Source: JBGLNJ01 sp041300525 | Lineage (GTDB): Bacteria; Chloroflexota; Anaerolineae; Fen-1058 | NCBI GenBank assembly: GCA_041300525.1 | Contig: JBGLNJ010000001.1 | Location: forward strand, 1,302,001 to 1,366,000 | Reading direction: 5' to 3' | Length of the DNA: 64,000 nt | In this document: positions 50,069 to 58,849 of the stretch, piece after piece | Position numbering within the stretch: the first letter of the stretch is position 1 | Layout: every line of letters begins with the position of its first letter | Translations under genes and position numbers: made by a program | Notes under the pieces: model-generated | What the model was told of the DNA's origin: nothing | Seen by the model: only the letters and a program-made list of their open reading frames with translations | Database searches by the model: none

Positions 50069-52022
50069 ACGAATCGCGCCCTATGGTTCCTGGAAATCAC
50101 CCATCACCGCCGACTTGATCGCGGCCGGGACGATTGGGCTGGGCCAAGCCGCCATTGACGGTGAGGACATTCTCTGGAGCGAGCTGCGCCCCGCCGAGGG
50201 CGGACGCTGCGTCGTCGCGCGGAGAACTCCCAATGGACAAGTCACGGATGTAAATCTGGCTCCCTTCAACGCGCGCACGCGCGTCCACGAGTACGGCGGA
50301 GGAGACTTTGTCTCGGTGGAGGGCGCGCTCTACTTTTCAAACTTTGCCGACCAGCGTGTATACCGCCTGGCCCCCGGCTCTGAACCGCAACCCATCACGC
50401 CGCCAGTTGATCTGCGCTACGCCGATGGCGTCATGGATCGCAGCAGGAATCGCATGATCTATGTGCGCCAAGATCACACCGTCGCCGGCCGAGAAGCGGT
50501 CAACACGCTGGTGAGCCTCGATCTGAACAGCGACGCCGTCGTCCGCGACGCCGTCGTCCGCGACGCCGAAGGCGGGCAAGCGATTGTTTCGGGCAACGAC
50601 TTTTACTCGTCGCCGCGCCTCAGCCCGGATGGGTCGCGTTTGGCGTGGCTCACGTGGAATCATCCCAACATGCCGTGGGATGGGATCGAACTATGGGTGG
50701 GCGAACTGATGCCCGACGGGCAAGTGAGCCGGGCCGAGCGCGTGGCAGGCGGTGTGGATGAATCCATCTTCCAACCGGAGTGGTCGCCCGATGGCATACT
50801 GCACTTTGTCTCAGACCGGACGGACTGGTGGAACCTTTACCGCTGGCGCGAAGGGCAAATCGAGCCACTGTGCCCGATGGAAGCCGAGTTCGGCCAACCG
50901 CAGTGGGTCTTTGGCCTGTCCACCTATGCGTTCGAGTCGGCCCACCGCATCGTCTGTTCCTACACACAACTGGGGACGTGGCATCTGGCGTTGCTCGACA
51001 CGGCGACGGGTCAACTCGAACCGCTCGACGTTCCTTACACCGACATCAGCCTGATGCGGGCAGCACCGGGGCGCGTCGTATTCATCGGCAGTTCCCCCAC
51101 AGAACCGTGGTCCGTCGTCCGGCTCGACCTCACCACGCGGCGGATCGAGGCGCTGCGTCGCGCCAGCAACATTGCGATTGACGCGGGGTATCTGTCCGTC
51201 CCGCAATCGCTCGAGTTCCCCACCGAGCGCGGCCTGACGGCGCATGCCCTCTTTTATCCGCCGCAAAATCGCGACCATGCCGCTCCGTCTGACGAGCGTC
51301 CGCCGCTGCTGGTTCTCAGCCACGGCGGGCCGACCGGCGCCGCTTCAAGCGCACTCACGCTGGGGATTCAATATTGGACGAGTCGCGGATTTGCGGTGCT
51401 CGACGTCAACTATGGCGGCAGCACCGGCTATGGCCGCGCCTATCGGCAACGGCTCAACGGCCAATGGGGCGTGGTGGATGTGGACGACTGCGTGAATGGC
51501 GCGCGTTACCTGGTGGAGCGCGGGCGGGTAGATGGAAAGCGGCTTGGCATTCGCGGCGGCAGCGCGGGCGGCTACACGACGCTCTGCGCGCTCACCTTCC
51601 GCGACGTCTTTACCGCCGGGGCCAGTTACTTTGGCGTCAGCGACATCGAAGCGTTGGCGCGGGACACGCACAAGTTCGAATCACGCTACCTGGACAGCAT
51701 GATCGGCCCGTATCCGGCGCAGCGCGATGTGTACCTGGCCCGCTCGCCGATCCATTTCACCGACCGCCTGACTGTCCCGCTGATTCTGTTCCAGGGACTT
51801 GAGGATCCAGTTGTTCCACCGGATCAGGCCGTCAAAATGTTTGAGGCCGTGCGCGCCAAAGGACTGCCGGTGGCTTATCTGCCGTTTGAGGGCGAGCAGC
51901 ACGGCTTCCGCCGCGTCGAAACCATCCAGCGCACGCTGGAAGCCGAGTTGTACTTTTACGGCAAGGTGTGGGGTTTTGAGTTGGCAGACCCCATCGAGCC
52001 GGTGCAGATCGAGAACCTGTAA
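50061..52022 (+). CDS. S9 family prolyl oligopeptidase/dipeptidyl peptidase
   Basis: 653 residues from ATG 50061, after GAGGAG. An N-terminal seven-blade beta-propeller (SPRLSPDGSRLAWLTWNHPN, FQPEWSPDGILHFVSDR) is followed by the alpha/beta hydrolase: HGGPTGAA, LDVNYGGSTGYGRAY, nucleophile IRGGSAGGYTTL, aspartate QGLEDPVVPP and histidine EGEQHGFRR. It is cytoplasmic (no signal). A perfect 15-base duplication (50532-50561) gives DAVVRDAVVR in a propeller loop. The overlap with the HARE-type gene suggests joint translation. A strong hairpin follows. Confidence 0.94.
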   Translation: MTERIAPYGSWKSPITADLIAAGTIGLGQAAIDGEDILWSELRPAEGGRCVVARRTPNGQVTDVNLAPFNARTRVHEYGGGDFVSVEGALYFSNFADQRVYRLAPGSEPQPITPPVDLRYADGVMDRSRNRMIYVRQDHTVAGREAVNTLVSLDLNSDAVVRDAVVRDAEGGQAIVSGNDFYSSPRLSPDGSRLAWLTWNHPNMPWDGIELWVGELMPDGQVSRAERVAGGVDESIFQPEWSPDGILHFVSDRTDWWNLYRWREGQIEPLCPMEAEFGQPQWVFGLSTYAFESAHRIVCSYTQLGTWHLALLDTATGQLEPLDVPYTDISLMRAAPGRVVFIGSSPTEPWSVVRLDLTTRRIEALRRASNIAIDAGYLSVPQSLEFPTERGLTAHALFYPPQNRDHAAPSDERPPLLVLSHGGPTGAASSALTLGIQYWTSRGFAVLDVNYGGSTGYGRAYRQRLNGQWGVVDVDDCVNGARYLVERGRVDGKRLGIRGGSAGGYTTLCALTFRDVFTAGASYFGVSDIEALARDTHKFESRYLDSMIGPYPAQRDVYLARSPIHFTDRLTVPLILFQGLEDPVVPPDQAVKMFEAVRAKGLPVAYLPFEGEQHGFRRVETIQRTLEAELYFYGKVWGFELADPIEPVQIENL

Positions 52023-52028
52023 AATCAA

Positions 52029-52068
52029 AACGAGCGACGCACCGCATCGTGCTGGTGCGTCGCTCGTT
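52029..52068. terminator. Two-way terminator between convergent genes
   Basis: AACGAGCGACGCACC and GGTGCGTCGCTCGTT (15 bases, perfect) enclose a 10-base loop. On the minus strand TTTTGATTTT follows. Confidence 0.88.
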
Positions 52069-52095
52069 GGACTAACCGACCACTCGACTATCCGA

Positions 52096-53388
52096 CTAGT
52101 TCAGCTTTTCCCACCAGAACTTTATCTTGGCGTCATAGCCTTTTTGGTAAAACTCGACCTTGATCTCGTGATTCCCCGCGCTCAGATGTTTGTCGCCCAT
52201 GAACTCGACGCCGGGGTTGTCTTCCCATTCGTCAATCACCACTTGCCCATCCACGAACACGCGGACGCCGTCATCCACGACGGCACGGAAGCGATACGTC
52301 CCGCTGGTCAGATAGACGGTTCGCGTCCAGCGCGCCGACCACAGGTACGGTCCAACGCCAGTGCCCGGCGAACTGTGGCCCCAATCGAAATCCACCGCCG
52401 CGTCTGTGCGGGTAAAGTCTGGGCCGCCGGCCAGGAACATGTTGTCATAGTACTGGCCGAACCATGCGCCCGTAGGAGCGCCCGGCGTTGCGGTGGGGCC
52501 TCCGGGCGTGGGCCAGGGTCCGATGCCGCCAACCAGTCCCCAATTCAGGCGCGCCATTGCAACGCCCGTTGACTCGTAATGCTCCATGCGGACCACGTGA
52601 TAGCCTGCGCCCAGCGGCACGTCGGCCGTGTACGTCGTCGCCGGCTGTTCATTCCACTGGTCAATCACCAAGACATTGTCCACGTATAGCCGCACGCCGT
52701 CGTCGGTCGTCGCCGTAAAACGCCACATCCCCGTGTTGAGCCACAGCTTGCGCGTCCACCGGACCGAAAAGTTGTCCGCGCTGATCCGAGGATGAGGCCA
52801 CCCTAGGCCCCAATCAAAGTCAATCACCGAATCGTAACGGACGATGGATGGCGCGCCGGCAAGCTGACCATTGTTATAATATTCGCCGCGCCAGGTTCCA
52901 CCTGTAGAGGGTGGCGGCGGGATATAGGGCACAGGAATGCAAAGCACCTGGCCAGGATAGACAAAATTGGGATTGGACAGGCCGTTGCACTGCATGATGG
53001 CATAGACGGTTGTGCCAAAACGGACGGCGATCACGCCAAGCGTGTCGCCGCGCGCCACGGTGTAATGAAAACCGCACGCAGAGGGAATTGGCACAGGCGC
53101 GGGAGGCGGCGCCACATTGCCGATGCACAAGACCTGGCCCACGTAAATGCGATTCGGATTGCTCAGGCCATTGGCTTGCATCAAGGCGTACATGGAAACG
53201 CCCAGGCGCAGTGAGATGCGGTAGAGGTTATCGCCGGGCTGGACCGTGTAGCAAGTGGAACTGCTGGGGTGTGCGAGGCCTTGCGCCGAAACCGTCGAGG
53301 TAACTGGCGCCCCTTGCACCGCACTCGCGGATACCGTAATCAGCAACGCCGCAACCATCAGCGCGCACAGGTTTCGTCTGGATTTCAT
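52096..53388 (-). CDS. Secreted protein with two LysM and two PA14 domains
   Basis: 430 residues from ATG 53388, preceded by AAGGAGGG. A signal peptide (RRNLCALMVAALLITVSASA) is followed by LysM 1 (YTVQPGDNLYRISLRLGVSM), LysM 2 (YTVARGDTLGVIAVRFGTTV), a proline linker and two PA14-type beta-barrels (WRGEYYNNGQLAGAP and WFGQYYDNMFLAGGP, each with FDWG and DDGVRxYVD). LysM would hold it to the wall and PA14 bind sugar. The two halves look like duplications. The start codon faces the divergent ParB-like gene. Confidence 0.93.
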   Translation of the reverse strand: MKSRRNLCALMVAALLITVSASAVQGAPVTSTVSAQGLAHPSSSTCYTVQPGDNLYRISLRLGVSMYALMQANGLSNPNRIYVGQVLCIGNVAPPPAPVPIPSACGFHYTVARGDTLGVIAVRFGTTVYAIMQCNGLSNPNFVYPGQVLCIPVPYIPPPPSTGGTWRGEYYNNGQLAGAPSIVRYDSVIDFDWGLGWPHPRISADNFSVRWTRKLWLNTGMWRFTATTDDGVRLYVDNVLVIDQWNEQPATTYTADVPLGAGYHVVRMEHYESTGVAMARLNWGLVGGIGPWPTPGGPTATPGAPTGAWFGQYYDNMFLAGGPDFTRTDAAVDFDWGHSSPGTGVGPYLWSARWTRTVYLTSGTYRFRAVVDDGVRVFVDGQVVIDEWEDNPGVEFMGDKHLSAGNHEIKVEFYQKGYDAKIKFWWEKLN

Positions 53389-53526
53389 TGCACCCTCCTT
53401 GATCAATGCTGGTCGAGGGGGGGCGAGCACGGCTTAATAATACAACGAAGCGCAAATCTGTCAAGCGGCGCGTTGACAGCGTCGCGCAAGTATGGTAAGC
53501 TTCCGCCGATTTTTGGGGGATAAGCG

Positions 53527-54372
53527 ATGACACTCCATCGAAGCGAAATTGAGATACCCGACCTGCGCTTTGTGGCGACGGGGGACTTGGTCTTGCACGA
53601 GCAGCATGATGTTAGCCGATCCACGCCGCTGTCCGAGCGGATCCAGCGGGATGGCATGCTCAAGAATCCACCGGTGGTCGCGCCGATCAATGGCGAGGGG
53701 CGCTTTGTGGTGCTGGATGGAGCGAATCGCACGACCGCGCTGGCGGATCTGGGTGTTCCGCATGTCGTCGTGCAAGTGGTAGATTATGAAGACCCGGAGT
53801 TGATACTGGACACGTGGTATCACCTGGTGGCCGATATTCCCCAAGACGAGTTCGCCGCCGCAATCCAGAACATCCCCGGCATCACGTTCCAGAAAAACGA
53901 CTTGCTCCATGCGCGCGCAGCCCTGGCCCGCCGTGACGCGATGGCCTACGTGGTCTGCCTGGACGGGCAAGTGTTTATCGCGCGCGGCGAAAGTGATCTG
54001 CACATCCGAGCGGCCCTGCTCAACTCATTGGTAGACGTCTATCGCTTCCGCAGCCGCATCTACCGCGTCAACACCGACCACCTCGAGCGAGTCCAGCCGT
54101 ATTACGAGAACGTGACGGCGTTAGTCGTGTTCCCACACTATGAGCCATCCGAGATCATCGAATTGGCCCGCAACAGCGCCCGCCTGCCGGCCGGCATCAC
54201 GCGCCACCTCATCCCTCGCCGCGCGCTTCGTCTCAACATCCCATTGGCGATGATGGAAAGCGATCAGCCGCTCACCGAAAAGAACGAATGGTTGGCGGCC
54301 TGGCTGCACCGAAAACTCGCCGATAAAGAGATACGCTTTTACCAAGAGTCCACTTGGCTGTTCGACGAATAG
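53527..54372 (+). CDS. ParB-like protein (SbnI/SerK-type)
   Basis: 281 residues. It begins with a ParB/Srx-type domain: LVLHEQHDVSRSTPLSERIQ, RDGMLKNPPVV, and FVVLDGANRTTALADLG. This arrangement resembles SbnI/SerK, free-serine kinases with a ParB fold, in which an N-terminal Glu and the D-G-x-x-R loop are catalytic. The remaining 180 residues have no clear match beyond the same group (YENVTALVVFPHYEPSEIIE, RLPAGITRHLIP). A DNA-binding ParB role is unlikely as no ParA is present. It is a moderate call. Confidence 0.6.
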   Translation: MTLHRSEIEIPDLRFVATGDLVLHEQHDVSRSTPLSERIQRDGMLKNPPVVAPINGEGRFVVLDGANRTTALADLGVPHVVVQVVDYEDPELILDTWYHLVADIPQDEFAAAIQNIPGITFQKNDLLHARAALARRDAMAYVVCLDGQVFIARGESDLHIRAALLNSLVDVYRFRSRIYRVNTDHLERVQPYYENVTALVVFPHYEPSEIIELARNSARLPAGITRHLIPRRALRLNIPLAMMESDQPLTEKNEWLAAWLHRKLADKEIRFYQESTWLFDE

Positions 54373-54385
54373 CCCATCGGTGATG

Positions 54386-54408
54386 GCTCACCCTTCGCAA
54401 GGGTGAGC
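54386..54408 (+). terminator. Hairpin after the ParB-like gene
   Basis: GCTCACCCTT and AAGGGTGAGC pair perfectly around CGC. No T-run follows, so it may be a dispersed palindrome rather than a full terminator. Confidence 0.5.
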
Positions 54409-54417
54409 GGCTGCGAT

Positions 54418-54445
54418 TTGCGAACCCTTGCAGCGGGTGTATAAT
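54418..54445 (+). promoter_or_regulatory. Promoter before the 54461 gene
   Basis: TTGCGA (54418-54423), a 16-base spacer and TATAAT (54440-54445), 15 bases before the ATG, so the leader is very short. Confidence 0.7.
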
Positions 54446-54460
54446 CATTTGGAAAGGCGC

Positions 54461-54823
54461 ATGCCCGATATCATGTTTTTTGAGGACGAAGAAAATCAAT
54501 CTCGTCTTCCCCCAGACGTTCGAATTACGCAAGTGCAGGTGCGCCCGCTGCCCGATGGGAAGCGGGTTGCCGTTCAGGTAACTTTGACGCCTTTCGTCGA
54601 GCAGCCCAGCTTCGATGTGACACTCTTGCGCCCGGATGGCAGTGTGGAACGCTGCGTGTCCGTGATCAGCGCGATGGATCGGACGAACACCTTGACGATG
54701 CACCTGAGCCAACCCGAGCGCGCTCCCGAGTATACGGCGCGCATAGACTTGATCCACGACGGCACAGTGCTCCAAACAAGCACAGTGCGCTTTAGCGTGC
54801 CGGATGAGGCCGCTGCCCACTGA
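54461..54823 (+). CDS. Small acidic protein of unknown function
   Basis: 120 residues from ATG 54461, with GGAAAGG ahead. A single beta-rich domain (VQVRPLPDGKRVAVQVTLTP, FDVTLLRPDGSVERCVSVIS, EYTARIDLIHDGTVLQTSTV) looks like an immunoglobulin-type sandwich. There is no signal peptide. It is followed after 39 bases by the Ser/Thr kinase gene under the same promoter, so a role in that signalling is plausible but unproven. Confidence 0.7.
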   Translation: MPDIMFFEDEENQSRLPPDVRITQVQVRPLPDGKRVAVQVTLTPFVEQPSFDVTLLRPDGSVERCVSVISAMDRTNTLTMHLSQPERAPEYTARIDLIHDGTVLQTSTVRFSVPDEAAAH

Positions 54824-54862
54824 CGGGATGTGGAACCCGTTGCCACGGCAGAGGAGAAAAAG

Positions 54863-57151
54863 ATGGCAATACAAGGCTTGGCAGGCAAAACTCTCGGCAA
54901 GTATCGCCTGGTCGAACAACTCGGACGTGGTGGTATGGCCGAAGTTTACAAGGCCTATCAGCCCGGCCTTGACCGCTACGTGGCGGTCAAGGTGATGCAC
55001 TCGTTCCTGTCTGAGGACAAGGACTTTTTGGCGCGTTTCCAGCGCGAAGCCAAGCTCGTCGCCAGCATGCGCCATCCGAATATCGTCCAGGTGCATGACT
55101 TTGACGTAGAGAGCGGCCTGTCCTACATGGTGATGGAATTCATTGACGGTGATACGCTCAAAGGCCGCTTGCAGAACCTGGAGGATAAGAACCAATGGAT
55201 TTCGATTGACGAGGCCGTGCGGATCAGTTTGCTGGTCGGCTCTGCGCTCAAGTATGCGCACCGGCTGGGGATGGTTCACCGCGACGTCAAGCCGGCCAAC
55301 GTCATGATTGAAAAGCAGGGCAACGTCATCCTGACCGACTTTGGCATCGCCAAGATTTTCTCCGGCGGAGGCGCGACCCAGCTCACCGCCACCGGCGCGA
55401 TGGTCGGCACGCCCTCGTACATGGCTCCGGAGCAGGGCATGGGCCAACCCGGCGACGAGCGCAGCGACATTTACTCGCTGGGCATCATGTTGTACCAACT
55501 AGTCACCGGGCGGCTGCCCTATGAGGCCGACACGCCGCTGGCTGTGGTGCTCAAGCACATCAACGAAGCGCTGCCCATGCCACGCCAGGCGAACCCCGAA
55601 GTGCCGGAATCCCTCGAGCGCGTCATCCTCAAAGCAATGGCCAAGAATCCCGACGACCGCTACCAGCACGTCGGCGAGATGCTCAACGATCTCAAACGCG
55701 CCACCGGGATGACGCTCGACGAAACGCCCACCGACACGATGCGGGCGCGAGCGCTGCCGGCCGGCGCGACATCGGTCGGCACGGGAGTGATCACGCCGTT
55801 TCCAACTTCGGCTCGCGCTGCGCCGTCCACCGCCGTAGGCAAACCATCCGTCCCGACAATAGTTGCGTCAACGCCCGCGCCGGCTGTGCCCGCGGCGCCG
55901 GCGCGCCGAGCCGGACTGTCCGCCTGGGTCATCGTGCTGATTGTGCTGGCCGTGTTATTTGTTGGGGTGATTGGCGTGGCCGCCGTGAGTTCCATGAATC
56001 AGCAAAACCAGGCGCGCGCGTTGAGCAGCACGGGGACCGCGCAGGCCGTGGCCGCGGCCAACCAGACTCCTGCGTCCGCGCCCACGGCCACACCGCAGGC
56101 GACGCCGACGCCATCCAGCGTTGTCGGCACGATCAATGCGAACGGCGTCATACTGCGCCAATCTGCGAGCGAGTCCAGCGCGGACTATGGTGTGATCGCA
56201 CAGGGAAGCAAGGTGACCGTTCGCCAGCGCACCGCCAACAACGTCTGGCTCCGTGTTGAGACTACCGACAATAATCTCGGCTGGGTATTGGCCAAGGAAG
56301 TTGATTTGGGCCAAGCCTCCCTGGCCGAGATTCCACAGTCCACTTTACAGACCGCGCCGACTGCCACACCGAATCTTGCAGCGACTGCCGCCGCGTGCAA
56401 GCCGGATGCGCAGGTGGCCGATATGACTGTGCCGGATGGTTCACAGTTCAAGCCGGGCGATGCCTTTGTCAAAACGTGGCGTTTCACGAGTTCGGGCAAC
56501 TGCGTGTGGGAAAAGGACTCGGTGTTGGTTTTCCAGAGCGGAGATAAATTTGGCGCTCCCGACAGTGTGCCGGTGGATATGGCGGATATAGGCAAATCAG
56601 TGGACGTGAGCTTGAATATGAAAGCGCCACAGTCGCCTGGAGCGTACTCTAGCCGTTGGGCGTTGCAGCGGCCGGCAGGCCAGATCATCACAACGACGGA
56701 TGTGAATATCGTCGTGCCAGCTCCCACAGCCACACGCGGCCCGACGCCAACAGCACGACCTGCCTCTACCGTTCCCGCCGGAGCGACGGCTACTCCCGGC
56801 CAAGCGAGCGGCGCCATTGGGCCGGTGGGGAGCGGGCCACTGAGTGCCAACTACGATGGTCCGGCCTCTTGCAGGTCATGGTGGGAAGGCGAAGGCAATG
56901 AAGCCTACGTCAAGTGGGAAGCCGACTTTAAAATCTCGGTTCGCGGCGGCAGCGCAGGTTATCAGATTCCGGGTGCGCCAAACTGCCGATGGGACACGGG
57001 GGTGCAGGCATTCCTTTGCCGCTGGGAAGGGCGGCAAGGCGGGACATTTGTCCAGAGCGTCACGGTCACCTGCCCCGGGTGCCCCAAGATTCCAGTTAAT
57101 ATCACTGCAGACATCAAACAGGGCAAAACGATGGGTAGTTGTGCGTGGTAG
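54863..57151 (+). CDS. Receptor-type Ser/Thr protein kinase with SH3b and NBR1-like domains
   Basis: 762 residues from ATG 54863, after GAGGAG. The kinase domain (about residues 10-270) is complete: GRGGMAEVYK, VAVK lysine, HRDVKPANV, DFG, APEQ. A single membrane helix (WVIVLIVLAVLFVGVIGVAA, about 362-385) splits the protein. Outside are an SH3b domain (GVILRQSASESSADYGVIAQ), a PTATP linker, an NBR1-type Ig-like domain (GSQFKPGDAFVKTWRFTSSG, CVWEKDSVLVF) and a C-terminal cysteine-containing domain of unknown family (SCRSWWEGEGNEAYVKWEAD). It is likely a sensor kinase for cell-wall or extracellular signals. Confidence 0.93.
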   Translation: MAIQGLAGKTLGKYRLVEQLGRGGMAEVYKAYQPGLDRYVAVKVMHSFLSEDKDFLARFQREAKLVASMRHPNIVQVHDFDVESGLSYMVMEFIDGDTLKGRLQNLEDKNQWISIDEAVRISLLVGSALKYAHRLGMVHRDVKPANVMIEKQGNVILTDFGIAKIFSGGGATQLTATGAMVGTPSYMAPEQGMGQPGDERSDIYSLGIMLYQLVTGRLPYEADTPLAVVLKHINEALPMPRQANPEVPESLERVILKAMAKNPDDRYQHVGEMLNDLKRATGMTLDETPTDTMRARALPAGATSVGTGVITPFPTSARAAPSTAVGKPSVPTIVASTPAPAVPAAPARRAGLSAWVIVLIVLAVLFVGVIGVAAVSSMNQQNQARALSSTGTAQAVAAANQTPASAPTATPQATPTPSSVVGTINANGVILRQSASESSADYGVIAQGSKVTVRQRTANNVWLRVETTDNNLGWVLAKEVDLGQASLAEIPQSTLQTAPTATPNLAATAAACKPDAQVADMTVPDGSQFKPGDAFVKTWRFTSSGNCVWEKDSVLVFQSGDKFGAPDSVPVDMADIGKSVDVSLNMKAPQSPGAYSSRWALQRPAGQIITTTDVNIVVPAPTATRGPTPTARPASTVPAGATATPGQASGAIGPVGSGPLSANYDGPASCRSWWEGEGNEAYVKWEADFKISVRGGSAGYQIPGAPNCRWDTGVQAFLCRWEGRQGGTFVQSVTVTCPGCPKIPVNITADIKQGKTMGSCAW

Positions 57152-57213
57152 TAGTATGCTGTACTGAATGAACCGGAGCAGTTCGTCAAATTCGCTTGGT
57201 GAAAGATAACATC

Positions 57214-57249
57214 ATGCCGTGGGTGACACGGTGACATCACCCACGGCAT
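57214..57249 (+). terminator. Terminator after the kinase gene
   Basis: ATGCCGTGGGTGA and TCACCCACGGCAT (13 bases, perfect) enclose CACGGTGACA; a short TCTT follows. Confidence 0.7.
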
Positions 57250-57338
57250 TCTTGTCAGTTCATAGCCTTGTAGTCGAATAGCCCTAGTCCTGCAATCTGA
57301 TTATTCGACTATTGGACTACCTGACTGCGGGACTGACG

Positions 57339-57851
57339 ATGAAACCCTGGCAAGTGCTTCGCTCCAAACAAGTGTTGGATCGCCGTCCCTGGCTGAACGT
57401 GATCGAGCAAGACGTGCAGTTGGCGAATGGACACGTCATCGAAGGGTATCTCCTGGCGCAAACGCGCGAGTACGCCGTGACGTTCGCGATCACGGACGAT
57501 GGCCATGTGCCGCTCGTGCAGCAATACAAGCACGGCGCGGGCAAGTTGTTCTGCGACTTGCCCGCCGGCTACCTGGATGCGAACGAAGAACCGCTGGCCG
57601 CCGCGCAGCGCGAGCTGCTCGAAGAGACCGGTTACGTGTCCGAGGATTGGCAGCGCCTCGGCGGCGTCGTGCTGGACACCAATCGCAGCGATGCGCGCGC
57701 GCACCTGTTCCTGGCGCGCAGCGCACATCAAGTTTCCGCGCCCCAGCTAGACGATACCGAGGACATCGTGATGCAACTCCTCAACCCAGAGGATATACCC
57801 GAACTGAAGGAAATGTTTGATGGGATAAAAGCAGACATGGAGGCAACGTGA
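57339..57851 (+). CDS. NUDIX hydrolase (ADP-ribose pyrophosphatase-like)
   Basis: 170 residues from ATG 57339. The NUDIX box GYLDANEEPLAAAQRELLEE is complete, ending in TGY; the preceding HVPLVQQYKHGAGKLFCDLP matches the ADP-ribose pyrophosphatase group. LDDTEDIVMQLLNPEDIPEL is the usual start of the last part, but relatives continue with about 20-25 more residues (helix with H-A-L). Here only KEMFDGIKADMEAT follows, so the end may be replaced at the 57.8-57.9 kb break. Confidence 0.85.
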   Translation: MKPWQVLRSKQVLDRRPWLNVIEQDVQLANGHVIEGYLLAQTREYAVTFAITDDGHVPLVQQYKHGAGKLFCDLPAGYLDANEEPLAAAQRELLEETGYVSEDWQRLGGVVLDTNRSDARAHLFLARSAHQVSAPQLDDTEDIVMQLLNPEDIPELKEMFDGIKADMEAT

Positions 57852-58810
57852 GAACAATATCCTGCTTGGATGAAGGATTGAGGCGTAGGTTAAACTACCC
57901 ACATATCTTGATTAATCAACAGAATCCCAATCAGATGTTTGGCTTTGGAGATTATAGCGGCATATCCCGGACGGACGATGCTGGCCAGTCGTGGACAAAT
58001 GTAACTATTGGCCTGCCAGCCCCAGTTGGCGATCAGGTAATTCAAAGTGCGGCGATCGATCCTTTGGATCCCAACACAATCTGGATAGGGCTTAAATATG
58101 GAGGGCTATTTGTGTCGCACGACTCCGGTGATACATGGCAAGAATCCGATCTGGGAATTCTCTTTTACGGAGGAGGTATCTATGGCCCACAATGCACGTC
58201 GATCGCGATTCATTTGCAAGATATTGCCGCAGTCTGTAACGGCCGAGTCTATTTTCGAGTTCAATTGGTGCCGCTCACTGCGGTGACAATCAGTGGCCCA
58301 AGCACTGGCACAACCAATGTGGGCCAGGTATTTTCTGCCACAGTCAGTCCAATTACAGCAACAACACCCATCGTCTATACCTGGGTTCCTATGCCAGACA
58401 ACGGGCAGGGCACAACCGCCGCCACTTACTCTTGGCAGACCGATGGTAGTAAGGACATCACAGTCACGGCTGAAAACGGTGGGGGCGTCGTTACGAATAC
58501 TTACACTATTAGTCTCAATACTCCAGTGACTGGCGTGGTCATTGATGGGCCGACTACAGGGGTGGTCAATACGACTTACGCTTTCACTGCTACGGTCAGT
58601 CCACTGACTGCAACGATGCCCATCACTTACACTTGGTCCCCTGAGCCAAATACTGGACAAGGCACAACCATGGTCACTTTTACATGGGCCATAACGGGCA
58701 CGCAGATTATCACTGTCACAGTAGAAAATGTGGGCAGTATAGTCAGTGATACACATGCTGTCGATATTGGGGAGTTACGCTTTGTCTATCTGCCACTTGT
58801 TCTGCGTTAG
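57848..58810 (+). CDS. Secreted BNR/Ig-like protein fragment with YLPLV tail
   Basis: 320 residues of open frame, overlapping the NUDIX stop by 4 bases; the credible protein begins around 57890-57935 (ATG 57935, MFGFGDYSGISRTDDAGQSW). It has BNR/VPS10-like repeats (WTNVTIGLPAPVGDQVIQSA, SHDSGDTWQESDLG), then two Ig-like PKD-type domains (VSPITATTPIVYTWVPMPDN, TVSPLTATMPITYTWSPEPN) and the tail LRFVYLPLVLR. No signal peptide is seen, so the 5' part is missing. An attC-like site begins 40 bases after the stop, so the gene could be the last part of a cassette. Confidence 0.68.
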   Translation: MRTISCLDEGLRRRLNYPHILINQQNPNQMFGFGDYSGISRTDDAGQSWTNVTIGLPAPVGDQVIQSAAIDPLDPNTIWIGLKYGGLFVSHDSGDTWQESDLGILFYGGGIYGPQCTSIAIHLQDIAAVCNGRVYFRVQLVPLTAVTISGPSTGTTNVGQVFSATVSPITATTPIVYTWVPMPDNGQGTTAATYSWQTDGSKDITVTAENGGGVVTNTYTISLNTPVTGVVIDGPTTGVVNTTYAFTATVSPLTATMPITYTWSPEPNTGQGTTMVTFTWAITGTQIITVTVENVGSIVSDTHAVDIGELRFVYLPLVLR

Positions 58811-58849
58811 TCCTGTACTTAGAAAATGCTTATCCAAAATGTAAAGGCC

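Noticed and set aside
53527..54372. Chromosome-partitioning ParB with an origin nearby
   Set aside because: No ParA, no parS-like palindromes, no helix-turn-helix domain; the protein better fits the SbnI/SerK group.
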